Source: JAGWRI01 sp035700805
GTDB taxonomy: Bacteria > Gemmatimonadota > Gemmatimonadetes > Gemmatimonadales > Gemmatimonadaceae
Direction: 5' to 3'
NCBI GenBank assembly: GCA_035700805.1
Contig: DASSOG010000032.1
Location: 62,001 to 126,000 of the forward strand
DNA length: 64,000 nt
Of this stretch, positions 53,144-64,000 are shown one piece after another (positions within the stretch are counted from its first letter, which is position 1; each line of letters starts with the position of its first letter). Under the pieces are notes generated by a model. That model was not told the origin of the DNA, ran no database searches, and was given only the letters and a program-made list of their open reading frames with translations. The translations under genes were made by a program, and so were the position numbers.

Positions 53144-55459
53144 ATGACCAATCGCGAAGAAGCGCTCGACTACCACCGGCGGGGACGGCCCGGCAAGATC
53201 GCCGTCGTGCCCACCAAGCCGCTCAACAACCAGCGCGACCTCGCGCTCGCCTACTCGCCGGGGGTCGCCGAGCCCTGCCTGGACATCAAGGCCGACCCCG
53301 ACCGGGCATACGAGTACACCGCCAAGGGCAACCTGGTGGCCGTAGTCACCAACGGCACCGCAGTGCTCGGCCTGGGCAACATCGGGGCCGTTGCGGGCAA
53401 GCCCGTGATGGAAGGCAAGGCCAACCTGTTCAAGCAGTTCTCGGACCTGGACGTCTTTGACCTCGAGGTGGGGTCTGAGGATCCGGAAGATGTCATCAGG
53501 TTCTGCCAGTTGCTGGAGCCCACCGTGGGCGGCATCAACCTGGAGGACATCCGCGCCCCCGACTGCTTCCATATTGAGGAGACGCTGCGCCGCACGATGT
53601 CCATCCCCGTGTTCCATGACGACCAGCACGGGACGGCCATCATCTCGGGCGCGGCGCTGCTGAACGCGCTGGAGATCACGGGCCGGGACATCGCCACCAT
53701 CCAGGTGGTGTTCTCGGGCGCGGGCGCCGCGGCCATTGCCACCGCCGAGCACTACGTGCGCCTGGGCGTGCAGCGCGACCACATCACCATGTGCGACCGC
53801 GAGGGCGTGATCCACTCGGCGCGCGACCCGAAGACCCTCGACCCGTACAAGCAGCGGTTTGCGCGCGACACGCCGCACCGCACCCTCGCCGATGCGATGC
53901 AGGGTGCCGACGTGTTCGTGGGGCTGTCCGTGGCCGGCGCGGTCACCAGGCCCATGATCGCCTCCATGGCGGCGCGCCCCATCGTCTTTGCCCTGGCCAA
54001 TCCGGTGCCGGAGATCAGCCCGGAGGAAGTCCGCGCGGTGCGCAGCGACGCCATCATTGCCACGGGACGCAGCGACTACCCGAACCAGGTGAACAACGTC
54101 CTCGGCTTCCCCTTCATTTTTCGCGGGGCGCTGGACGCGCGCGCCACGTCGATCAATGGCGAAATGGAGATGGCGGCCACGCGCGCGCTGGCGGCGCTGG
54201 CCAAGCAGGACGTGCCCGACAACGTGGCCGGGCTGTACGGGCTGCAGGGCGTGGAGTTCGGCCCCGACTACCTGATTCCCTTTCCGTTTGACCATCGCGT
54301 CCTGCTCTGGGTGGCCCCCGCCGTGGCGTGGGCGGCCGTGGCCAGCGGCGTGGCCCGCGAATTCATTGACGTCGAAGCCTACCGGGACCAGCTCGAGGCA
54401 CGCCTGGGACGCGCGCATGGCATCATGCGCGGCATCATCAACCGCGCCATCCAGGATCCCCGGCGGGTGGTATTTCCCGAGGGAGAGAACCTCAAGGTCA
54501 TCCGCGCGGCATCCATCCTCGTGGACGATGGCGTGGCGCAGCCGGTGCTGCTGGGCAAGCGCGCCGTCATCGAAGAGGCGGCGGCGCAGGCGCACATCTC
54601 CCTCCAGGACGTGGTCATCGAGGATCCCTCCACGTCAGAGAAGCGCGAGGCCTACGCGCAGTTCCTCTGGCAACGGCGGCAGCGCAAGGGGCTCTCGCTG
54701 GACGAGGCCCGCCGCCAGCTCTACAACAGCAACTACTTTGGCTCGTGCATGGTGGCGCGCGGCGACGCTGATGCGCTGGTGTCCGGCGTCAACCTGCACT
54801 ACCCGGAGACCATCCGCCCCGCGCTGCAGGTCATTGGTGTCCACCCCAAGGCGGGGATCGTGAGCGGGATGTACATGCTGGTGTTCGAGCGCCACGTGGT
54901 ATTCTGCGCCGACACCACCATGAACCTGGACCCCACGGCGGAGCAACTGGCCCAGATCGGCTATGCGGCTTCGCGCATCACGCGCACGGTGGACATCGTG
55001 CCGCGCGTCGCGATGCTCTCGTATTCCAACTTCGGCTCGGTGCGCAGCGCTGACACCGAGAAGATGGCCCGCGCGGCGCAGTTGCTGCGCGAGCGCGACC
55101 CGTCGCTGGTGGTTGACGGGGACATGCAGGCCGACACGGCGCTCGACGCGAAGATCCGCGAGCGAGACTACCCGTTCAGCACCCTCACCGAGTCGGCCAA
55201 CGTGCTCATCTTCCCCAACTTGAGCGCGGGGAACATCGCCTACAAGCTGCTGATCCACCTGGGCGGCGCGACGGCGATTGGCCCCATCCTCGTCGGCATG
55301 CGCTGCCCGGTGCATGTGCTGGAACGCGGGGCCGACGTGCAGGACATCGTCAACATGGCCGCGGTGGCCGTGATCGACGCCCAGGAGCGGACCCGCCCCG
55401 GGACGGCGCACCCACCCACCGCGAACAGCTCTCCACAGACAGTCTTCTCGAGGTTATAG
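53144..55459 (+). CDS. maeB: NADP-type malic enzyme with C-terminal phosphotransacetylase domain
   Basis: A 771-residue fusion of normal MaeB length. Residues about 1-430 are malic enzyme (LAYSPGVAEPC, VLGLGNIGAVAGKPVMEGKA, VFHDDQHGTA, and the NAD(P) fold VVFSGAGAAA). Residues about 440-760 are a phosphotransacetylase-like domain (RVVFPEGENLKVIRAA, VSGVNLHYPETIRPAL). It decarboxylates malate to pyruvate with NADPH production; in known MaeB proteins the PTA part regulates rather than catalyses. pckA follows one base after its stop, so the two carbon-node enzymes are coupled. Confidence 0.95.
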   Translation: MTNREEALDYHRRGRPGKIAVVPTKPLNNQRDLALAYSPGVAEPCLDIKADPDRAYEYTAKGNLVAVVTNGTAVLGLGNIGAVAGKPVMEGKANLFKQFSDLDVFDLEVGSEDPEDVIRFCQLLEPTVGGINLEDIRAPDCFHIEETLRRTMSIPVFHDDQHGTAIISGAALLNALEITGRDIATIQVVFSGAGAAAIATAEHYVRLGVQRDHITMCDREGVIHSARDPKTLDPYKQRFARDTPHRTLADAMQGADVFVGLSVAGAVTRPMIASMAARPIVFALANPVPEISPEEVRAVRSDAIIATGRSDYPNQVNNVLGFPFIFRGALDARATSINGEMEMAATRALAALAKQDVPDNVAGLYGLQGVEFGPDYLIPFPFDHRVLLWVAPAVAWAAVASGVAREFIDVEAYRDQLEARLGRAHGIMRGIINRAIQDPRRVVFPEGENLKVIRAASILVDDGVAQPVLLGKRAVIEEAAAQAHISLQDVVIEDPSTSEKREAYAQFLWQRRQRKGLSLDEARRQLYNSNYFGSCMVARGDADALVSGVNLHYPETIRPALQVIGVHPKAGIVSGMYMLVFERHVVFCADTTMNLDPTAEQLAQIGYAASRITRTVDIVPRVAMLSYSNFGSVRSADTEKMARAAQLLRERDPSLVVDGDMQADTALDAKIRERDYPFSTLTESANVLIFPNLSAGNIAYKLLIHLGGATAIGPILVGMRCPVHVLERGADVQDIVNMAAVAVIDAQERTRPGTAHPPTANSSPQTVFSRL

Positions 55460-55460
55460 C

Positions 55461-57068
<1,608 letters not shown>

Positions 57069-57089
57069 CGCCCCCCGGCCCAGCCCGCC

Positions 57090-58361
57090 ATGTTCGTCAT
57101 CCGTGATCCGCTCTGGTCCACCATCCCTGTCGAGCCGTTCGCCCGCCAGTTGATCGACACGCCGGCTTTCCAGCGGCTGCGGAGCGTACGCCAGCTTGGC
57201 CTGGCGTACCTGGTGTACCCGGGCGCCACGCACAGCCGACTGGAGCACGCCCTGGGCACGTATCACCTCTCGGGGCGCGCGCTGGGCCTGCTCGAGCAGT
57301 CGGGCTCGCTGGATGACGACGCGCGCGCCGACGCCGGCGTGGTCCGCGCGGCGGCCCTGCTGCACGACATCGGGCATTATCCGTTCTCTCATGCACTGGA
57401 GGAGATTGGCGCGCGGCACCACGAGGAAGTGGCGCAGCCGCTGGTCACCTCCGGCCCCATTGCCGACCACCTGCGGAACGCCCTGGGCCACGACGCGCCG
57501 GCCCGCGTCATGGACCTCATCCGCGGGCGGAGCCGGTCACCGCTGCAGGGCCTGATCTCCGGCTCGCTGGACCTGGACAAGATCGAGTACCTGCGGCGCG
57601 ACATCCTGATGTGCGGCGTGAGCCACGTGGGCGTGGATGCCGACCGGCTGCTCACGTCCATGGTCATCGTCGCGGACCCGGTCACCGGCCAGCGCCGCAT
57701 CGGCATCATCGAGAAGGGGCTGGCCGCGCTTGAGTCCCTGCTCTTTGCCAAGTACCAGATGTACCGCAACGTGTACTGGCACCACGCGGTGCGCAGCGCC
57801 ACGCTGATGTACATGAAGGTGGTGGGCGAGGCGCTGGCCGCGGGCGCGCTCCACGCCGACGCGCTCCCGTCCTACACCGACGACACGCTGCTCGGCTTTC
57901 TGGAACACCAATACCCGTCGGAGCTGCTGGCGGCCCTGCGGACCCGCCGCCTGTACAAGCGGTCGTTCGAGTGCCCCGCCGCCCAGCTCGACGACGGCGA
58001 CTGCGAATGGATCGCCGAGGACCGGCCCCTGGTGGAGGCCGTGCAGGCGGCGCTGGAACGCGAGCTGCGCCTGGCGCCGGGTTCCGTGCTGGTGGACTAC
58101 CCCGCCAAGACCGAGATGCTGGGCCTGGACATCCCGCTGCTGCGCCGCGACGGCAGCACGGTGCGGCTGGACGCGCGCGGCTGGACGGGATCCATAGACC
58201 TGCCCAAGCTGTCGCACGAACTCTACCGCTCGGCGCGATGGCTGCGCGTCTTCACGGCGGAGCGGACCCGGATCGAGGCGGCGCCGCTGCTCCGCTTCCT
58301 GCGCCGGCCCGCGGGGGAAGTGCGGGCGATGGTCGAGTCGGGGCGCGCGCTCCTCTCGTAG
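57090..58361 (+). CDS. HD-domain phosphohydrolase (dGTPase/SAMHD1-like)
   Basis: A 423-residue protein. The metal site is complete: H53 in SRLEHALG, H92-D93 in LLHDIGH, and a late Asp in SLDLDKIEYLRRD (near 163-165). This is the YdhJ/SAMHD1-like group; it probably hydrolyses deoxynucleoside triphosphates or another nucleotide. It starts 21 bases after pckA, so co-transcription is likely. It is convergent with the PP2C operon, 13 bases from the 62-residue gene. Confidence 0.88.
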   Translation: MFVIRDPLWSTIPVEPFARQLIDTPAFQRLRSVRQLGLAYLVYPGATHSRLEHALGTYHLSGRALGLLEQSGSLDDDARADAGVVRAAALLHDIGHYPFSHALEEIGARHHEEVAQPLVTSGPIADHLRNALGHDAPARVMDLIRGRSRSPLQGLISGSLDLDKIEYLRRDILMCGVSHVGVDADRLLTSMVIVADPVTGQRRIGIIEKGLAALESLLFAKYQMYRNVYWHHAVRSATLMYMKVVGEALAAGALHADALPSYTDDTLLGFLEHQYPSELLAALRTRRLYKRSFECPAAQLDDGDCEWIAEDRPLVEAVQAALERELRLAPGSVLVDYPAKTEMLGLDIPLLRRDGSTVRLDARGWTGSIDLPKLSHELYRSARWLRVFTAERTRIEAAPLLRFLRRPAGEVRAMVESGRALLS

Positions 58362-58374
58362 CACCACCGGGCGC

Positions 58375-58563
58375 TCAGCCCTTGCCGGCCTTCTCCTTCT
58401 CGCGGCCCCGCGCCTCGGCCAGCTTGCGCGCAATCCCACGGTAGAAGGCCGCGTCGTCCGGCTTGCCCTGGTCGTCAAGGCTCATCGCGGCCAGTTCCAG
58501 CGCGTACAGCAGGTTGCCCAGGTACAGCGCCGCCAGGCCCGCGACGGTTTCGTCTTCGCTCAT
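58375..58563 (-). CDS. Small helical protein of unknown function
   Basis: A 62-residue protein, mainly helical and acidic at the start (MSEDETVAGLAALYLGNLLYALELAAM) with a Lys-rich tail (EKEKAGKG). The ATG overlaps the PP2C phosphatase stop by 4 bases, so it is translated with it. No family recognised; cytoplasmic. The length and overlap argue for a real gene. Confidence 0.65.
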   Translation of the reverse strand: MSEDETVAGLAALYLGNLLYALELAAMSLDDQGKPDDAAFYRGIARKLAEARGREKEKAGKG

Positions 58564-59354
58564 TCGCCGGGGATGGCGGCCATCTCCTGCGTGGTCACCT
58601 CGGCGTGCGGCTCCTCGCCGGATTCCACGTGCACCACGATGGCGGTGATGTTGTCCAGCCCACCGCGGCTGTTGGCCTCCGAGATGAGCGCCGCCACCTT
58701 CCGCTCCGGCACCGTGCGCGCCATCAGGAGTTGCTGAAGCCGCCGGTCGTCCAGCATCCCCGTCAGCCCGTCGCTGGCCACCAGGAAGACATCGCCCGGC
58801 GCCGCGTTGCCCACATAGACGTCGGGCTCCACGTCGGGGCTCGCCCCCACGCACCGCGTGATGACGTTGCTGTAGGGATGGTAGCGGGCCTGCTCGGGCG
58901 TGAGGTTGCCCAGGTCCACCTGCTCCTGCACGTACGAGTGGTCCTTGGTGAGCTGCGTCAGCGCGCCCTCACGCAGCAGGTACACCCGCGAATCCCCCAC
59001 CTGTCCAATCAGGTAGCGCGTGCCCGAGAGCAGCAGCACCGACGCCGTGGTGCCCATGCCCTGCTTGTCCACTTCGGTGAGCGTCCGGTCGTGGATGGAC
59101 CGGTTGGCGTGCTTCAGCGACTCGCTCACCTTCCGCCCCGCGTCGGAGGCCTCCAGGTCCTGCACGCTCGCCAGCTCGCGCATCACGATCTGCACGGCCA
59201 TCTCGCTCGCCACCTCGCCGGCCGCGTGGCCACCCATGCCATCGGCCACCATGAAGACGCCGCGCGCCTCGCCCATGTCCACGGCAAAGCTGTCTTCATT
59301 TCCGGAACGGATCATCCCGACGTCCGTGCGTGCGGCGTGAAGCAACCTGGCCAT
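58560..59354 (-). CDS. PP2C-family Ser/Thr protein phosphatase (Stp1-like)
   Basis: A 264-residue phosphatase. Metal-binding motifs are intact: RSGNEDS (16-22), VADGMGGHAAGE (36-47), GTTASVLLL, QVGDSRVYL, ASDGLTGML and GGLDNITAIVV. Such Stp/PrpC enzymes dephosphorylate targets of Hanks-type Ser/Thr kinases. The start ATG overlaps the FHA gene stop by one base. No kinase gene is in the window. Confidence 0.95.
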   Translation of the reverse strand: MARLLHAARTDVGMIRSGNEDSFAVDMGEARGVFMVADGMGGHAAGEVASEMAVQIVMRELASVQDLEASDAGRKVSESLKHANRSIHDRTLTEVDKQGMGTTASVLLLSGTRYLIGQVGDSRVYLLREGALTQLTKDHSYVQEQVDLGNLTPEQARYHPYSNVITRCVGASPDVEPDVYVGNAAPGDVFLVASDGLTGMLDDRRLQQLLMARTVPERKVAALISEANSRGGLDNITAIVVHVESGEEPHAEVTTQEMAAIPGE

Positions 59355-60682
59355 TACCCTTTCAGGAAGTACGCCACGCCGGCCGCCACGGCCAGCACGA
59401 CGAGGATCCAGACCCACGCGGGAACGCCACGCTTTGCGGCGCGCGGCGGCGTGGCCGGTCGCGAGACAGGCGGGGTCGCGCTCCGCGGCGCCGGACGCGC
59501 GGCGGCCGCCGGGGGTGCGCTGGGCGCCGGTGGGCGCGGCACCGCCGCGATGGGACGCGTGCCATGCACCGGCTCGCCGGCGCCGGCCGCCGGCCGGAAG
59601 CGGACGATCACGGTCCCGAACTTGATGTCGGGCGACCCGTCCAGCCGCCGTTCGCTGGTGATGCGGCTGCTGCCCACGAACGTGCCGTTGGTCGAGCCCG
59701 CGTCGGCCAGGTACCACCCGTCGTCCCGGCGGAGCAGCTTGGCGTGGGAATCGCTGACGCTGCGATCGGCGATCACCACGTCGTTGTGCGACCCGCGCCC
59801 GATGTTGGTCAGCGGTCCGCGGATATTTTCGCTGCGCCCCTGCTCGGCCCCGACTTCAAAGTCCAGCGTCGCGAGCACCGGGCGGGTGTCCTCAACGGGA
59901 GCGGCGGAGAGGTCCGCGCCCAGCGGTTCCTGCGTGATGGGCGCGGGTTGCACCGCCGGCGGGGGCGGGGGCGGAGGCGGCTGGGGTGGCGGCGGCGCGG
60001 GACGTGCCACGGCGCTGGACGGCGACGGCGCCACGTCGGCATAGAAGCGGAACTCCTCGCCTCCCACCCGGATCACGTCGGCGCGGGCCAGCAGTCGCGT
60101 CCCCTCCACGCGTTCACCGTTTACGAATACGCCGTTGGCGCTGTGGTCGGTGAGCACGTATCCGCTGTTGCCCGGGGCGATGCTCGCGTGCTTGCGCGAC
60201 ACCTCGCCCTGCGCCACCACGACGTCATTGCCCGCCTCGCGCCCGATGGACAGCCCCGCGTCGGCAATGGTGTACTCCTTGCCGTCCACCAGCGACACCA
60301 GGCGACCACCCGTGCCCGTGGTGGCGCGCGCCGGTCCGGTGCGCTTGGCCGCCATGGCCGCGACCTCGGCGCCCGACACGTACTGCGTGGCGCCACCCTT
60401 CTTGTCGTCGGAGAACAGGAACTCCGCGCCGCCAATCTCCACCTTGTCCCCGTGGATCAGCGGCGTGGGTTCGGCGCCCAGCGCCACCCCGTTCACCTTC
60501 ACCACGCTGTCAGCCCGGGCCCGGCGGATCACCACCTGGTCCCCAGCCCCCACGTCCAGCAGCGCCTGCACGCCCAGCGACGGATCGTCGCTCACGCGCA
60601 CGTCCGCGTCGGGGCCGGACCCCAGGCGCGTCTGACCCTGCTTGAGCTGATGTGGTTGGTCGCGGAGCTGAATGACCGGCAT
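59354..60682 (-). CDS. Tail-anchored protein with two or three FHA domains
   Basis: A 442-residue protein. Two good FHA domains are present: one at about 127-215 (IGRE 146-149, SRKH 162-165, NGVFVNG) and one at about 270-365 (IGRG 294-297, SDSH 310-313, STNGTFVG 330-337). The N-terminal 95 residues look like a degenerate FHA. Long Pro-rich linkers separate them (a run of about nine Pro after 230), and a single hydrophobic helix at 423-440 anchors the C-terminus in the membrane. FHA domains bind phosphothreonine. It is co-encoded with the PP2C phosphatase, so it probably acts in the same phospho-signalling circuit. Confidence 0.88.
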   Translation of the reverse strand: MPVIQLRDQPHQLKQGQTRLGSGPDADVRVSDDPSLGVQALLDVGAGDQVVIRRARADSVVKVNGVALGAEPTPLIHGDKVEIGGAEFLFSDDKKGGATQYVSGAEVAAMAAKRTGPARATTGTGGRLVSLVDGKEYTIADAGLSIGREAGNDVVVAQGEVSRKHASIAPGNSGYVLTDHSANGVFVNGERVEGTRLLARADVIRVGGEEFRFYADVAPSPSSAVARPAPPPPQPPPPPPPPAVQPAPITQEPLGADLSAAPVEDTRPVLATLDFEVGAEQGRSENIRGPLTNIGRGSHNDVVIADRSVSDSHAKLLRRDDGWYLADAGSTNGTFVGSSRITSERRLDGSPDIKFGTVIVRFRPAAGAGEPVHGTRPIAAVPRPPAPSAPPAAAARPAPRSATPPVSRPATPPRAAKRGVPAWVWILVVLAVAAGVAYFLKG

Positions 60683-60716
60683 GAACGCCCGGCACTTTGG
60701 CCGGTATGAGGACGGA

Positions 60717-60745
60717 ACGCGGCGCTCCCAGGGGAGGCGCCGCGT
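60717..60745 (-). terminator. GC-rich inverted repeat between the ABC exporter and FHA genes
   Basis: A 9-base perfect stem (acgcggcgc/gcgccgcgt), extendable with a further tccc/ggga pairing and a bulge, lies in the 86-base gap. No T run follows on the minus strand, so terminator activity is uncertain. Confidence 0.4.
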
Positions 60746-60768
60746 CGGGATCGGCATTGCAGAAGAAC

Positions 60769-62673
60769 CTACCCCAAGACCCCCGAAGCTGGCAAGCGGT
60801 TTGCGGGGCTGCGCGGGGGCGCCCCGCCGGCCTGCAACCGGTACAGCCGATCATACAGCCCATGTCGGTCCAGCAGCGTACGATGGGTCCCACGCTCGGC
60901 CACCTGGCCATGGTGCAGCACCAGGATTTCATCGGCATCCACAATCGTGCTCAGGCGGTGCGCAATGGCAATGGTCGTCCGGCCGGACACCAATTCCGAC
61001 AGCGCGTGCTGGATCTCCGATTCGATCTCGCTGTCCACGGCGCTCGTGGCCTCGTCCAGCACCAGCACCGCCGGGTCGGCGGCGATGGCCCGCGCAAACG
61101 ACAGCAACTGCCGCTCGCCAACGCTCACCGCGCCCCCGCGTTCGCCCAGCGCGTGCGCGTAGCCGTCGGGAAATCGCGCGATGATCCGGTCCGCGCCCAC
61201 GCGCTCCGCCGCCCGACGCACGTCGTCGTCGCTCAGCGGCGCCGAGAGCCGGATGTTGCCAGCCACGTCGCCGGCAAACAGGAAGATGTCCTGCTGCACG
61301 TAGCCAATCAGGCCGCGCAGCACGGCCGCCGGCACGTCGCGGGTGTCCACGCCGTTCACCGTGATACGCCCGCGCTGCGGGTCGTAGAACCGGAGCAGCA
61401 GGTTCACCACGGTGGTCTTGCCCGCCCCGGTGTGCCCCACCAGCGCGATGGTCTGCCCGGGCCCCACCGTGAAGCTCACGTCGCGCAGCACCCAGCGCAG
61501 GTCCGCCTCCGGCGTGCCCGGCGGGTCATACGCAAACCACACATGGTCAAACACGATGGTCACGGCGCGCGAGCCGCGCAGCCCGTCGGCGCCGGCCACG
61601 GCGTCCGCGACGGCCACGGCGCCCGCGGCGGCCACCCCCGCACCAGCCGCGGCCCCCTCGGCCGTGTCGGCCATCGGCTCGTCCAGCAGCTTGAAGATGC
61701 GCTCCGACGCCGCCATGGCCTGCTGCAGGGTATTGAATTTGTCAGATAAGTCCTGCAGCGGCTGGAAGAATCGCCGCACGAGCTGCAGGAACGCCGCCAC
61801 CGTCCCCACCGTGAGCGCGCCCACCTGCACCCGGTGGGCACCCGCCACCAGCAGGCTGGCAAGCGCCACCGACGTCAGCACCTCGATCACCGGGAAGTAC
61901 ACGGCGTAGTACACGATGGCGCGCAGGTTCGCGTCCAGGTACCGCTCGTTCAGCTCGTCGAACCGCCGGGCCTCCGCGCGCTGCATCCCGAAAAGCTGGA
62001 GGATGCGCATGCCCGTGAGCCGTTCGTTGAGGAAGGCATTGATCCGCGCCAGCCGAGTGCGGATGTCCCGGTACGAAGTGCGCACCGCGCGCCGGAAGAG
62101 CGCCGAGCTCAGGTAGATGAACGGGATCACCGCGAACGCCGCCAGCGCCAGCCGCCAGTCCATCACCAGCATCATGACGCCAATGGCCAGCAGCGTGAAC
62201 AGGTCGCCCAGCCCCGCCACCACGCCCGCGGTGAACAGCTCGTTCAGCGATTCCACATCCGCGGTGGTGCGCGTCACCAGCCGCCCCACGGGCGTGCGGT
62301 CAAAGAACCGGATGGGCAGCCGCTGCAGGTGGGCAAAGATGTCATTGCGCAGGTCGCGCATCACGCGCTGGCCCAGCAGCGCCGTCAGGATCGTCTGCCC
62401 CCACTGCGCCCCGAACCCCACCACCAGCGAGCCCGCGAACAGCAGCGCCGCCTCCGTGGCCAGCGCCACATCGTGCCGCGGCAGCGCCACGTCAATCACG
62501 CGCTGTGTCAGCACCGGGCCCACAAGCTGCAGCGCGCCATCCACCATCAGCAGCACCAGCGACACGGCCACCAGCCACCCGTACGGGCGCACGTACCGCA
62601 TCAGCCGGCGCATGAGCCGGCCGTCGTACGCCTTGCCTATCGCATCTTCCTCGTGAATTGCAGCGTCCGCCAT
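60769..62673 (-). CDS. ABC exporter, transmembrane and ATPase domains fused (MsbA-like)
   Basis: A 634-residue half-transporter with a six-span membrane domain (about 25-325; RFFDRTPVGRLVTRTTADVE coupling region) and an ATPase domain (about 370-610): Walker A GHTGAGKTT, Walker B VLVLDEATSAVD, switch His in IAHRLST. The signature is VSVGERQ rather than LSGGQ, as in many heterologous-lipid exporters. An Ala/Gly/Val-rich low-complexity insertion of about 30 residues joins the two halves. It may export lipid or drug; the substrate is unknown. The ATG at 62673 starts the conserved protein; the longer frame upstream runs over uvrA. Confidence 0.9.
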   Translation of the reverse strand: MADAAIHEEDAIGKAYDGRLMRRLMRYVRPYGWLVAVSLVLLMVDGALQLVGPVLTQRVIDVALPRHDVALATEAALLFAGSLVVGFGAQWGQTILTALLGQRVMRDLRNDIFAHLQRLPIRFFDRTPVGRLVTRTTADVESLNELFTAGVVAGLGDLFTLLAIGVMMLVMDWRLALAAFAVIPFIYLSSALFRRAVRTSYRDIRTRLARINAFLNERLTGMRILQLFGMQRAEARRFDELNERYLDANLRAIVYYAVYFPVIEVLTSVALASLLVAGAHRVQVGALTVGTVAAFLQLVRRFFQPLQDLSDKFNTLQQAMAASERIFKLLDEPMADTAEGAAAGAGVAAAGAVAVADAVAGADGLRGSRAVTIVFDHVWFAYDPPGTPEADLRWVLRDVSFTVGPGQTIALVGHTGAGKTTVVNLLLRFYDPQRGRITVNGVDTRDVPAAVLRGLIGYVQQDIFLFAGDVAGNIRLSAPLSDDDVRRAAERVGADRIIARFPDGYAHALGERGGAVSVGERQLLSFARAIAADPAVLVLDEATSAVDSEIESEIQHALSELVSGRTTIAIAHRLSTIVDADEILVLHHGQVAERGTHRTLLDRHGLYDRLYRLQAGGAPPRSPANRLPASGVLG

Positions 62674-62795
62674 GGTGCGAATGGTATCCGGAGGCCGCCT
62701 CCAACGGCAACATCCCCGGCGCTCCTGCACACGCCGCGCCCGCCACCCCCGGCCCGTCGCGCCCGCGCGGGGGCGTTCCACCTTCCCCCGGACCG

Positions 62796-62803
62796 TAGAT
62801 TTC
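62796..62803 (+). promoter_or_regulatory. Candidate -10 element of uvrA
   Basis: TAGATTTC, 8 bases before the uvrA ATG, fits the TAnnTTT pattern seen elsewhere in the window. No good -35 is present at 17 bases. A GGCAGG site overlaps the space before the ATG. Confidence 0.3.
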
Positions 62804-62811
62804 CGGCAGGC

Positions 62812-64000
<1,189 letters not shown>

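Overview
The window reads as chromosomal DNA of a very GC-rich, Gram-negative bacterium. Outer-membrane biology is implied by a SurA-type chaperone, an ADP-heptose-type glycosyltransferase, a tripartite RND efflux system and several lipoproteins. Two ADOP/MacB-like orphan permeases, a GldF-GldG-like ABC system, M14 peptidases with extra C-terminal domains, and many GTG/TTG starts in tightly overlapping genes point to Gemmatimonadota (second choice Acidobacteriota). That placement is an inference from gene content, not a phylogeny. Coding density is high: no gene-free stretch exceeds about 210 bases, and nearly all open frames opposite the listed genes look like GC-driven shadows.

Layout. 1-6.5 kb: end of an ABC permease, an M14 carboxypeptidase-like protein (minus), a heme importer hmuTUV (plus) and msrA. 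6.6-14.2 kb (minus): a three-gene GldA / fused GldF-GldG / DUF4340 operon, a long-chain acyl-CoA dehydrogenase and a DUF3300 protein with a Pro-Arg-Ala repeat tail. 14.4-20.2 kb (plus): TDT-family transporter, ADOP permease, YceI protein, MscS-type channel. 20.2-23.7 kb (minus): tRNA-Ile(GAT) with its own promoter, an extremely acidic small protein, typA and a CDF metal exporter. 23.8-25.2 kb (plus): a CorC/CNNM protein. 25.2-35.2 kb (minus): a DUF58 - BatA-like - mfd - PrsA-like lipoprotein - surA - pdxA series.

35.3-47.0 kb (plus): a compact 13-gene run beginning at a divergent promoter shared with the DUF58 gene: lepA, glycosyltransferase 9, ROK kinase, PfkB kinase, STAS-HATPase protein, STAS-winged-helix protein, a small unknown gene, a trans-sulfuration enzyme, ftsE, ftsX, an EnvC-like activator, a zinc ribbon protein and endonuclease IV. 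Most junctions overlap by 1, 4 or 8 bases, so translation is probably coupled. 47.0-53.1 kb (plus): small membrane protein plus a CzcCBA-like heavy-metal efflux system. 53.1-58.4 kb (plus): malic enzyme with phosphotransacetylase domain, ATP-type PEP carboxykinase and an HD phosphohydrolase; the first two form a C4/C3 anaplerotic node. 58.4-62.7 kb (minus): a 62-residue protein, a PP2C phosphatase and a tail-anchored FHA protein, preceded by an ABC exporter. The window ends inside uvrA (plus).

The most interesting item is the overlapping STAS-HATPase and STAS-winged-helix pair at 40146-41584, a candidate regulatory switch in which one partner may carry its own DNA-binding domain. Other points of note are the fused GldF-GldG subunit, the roughly 60% Asp/Glu protein between tRNA-Ile and typA, and a recurring promoter pattern (TTGnnn, 17-18 bases, TAnnTTT) upstream of several transcription units. 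No CRISPR array, insertion sequence, prophage or rRNA was seen.
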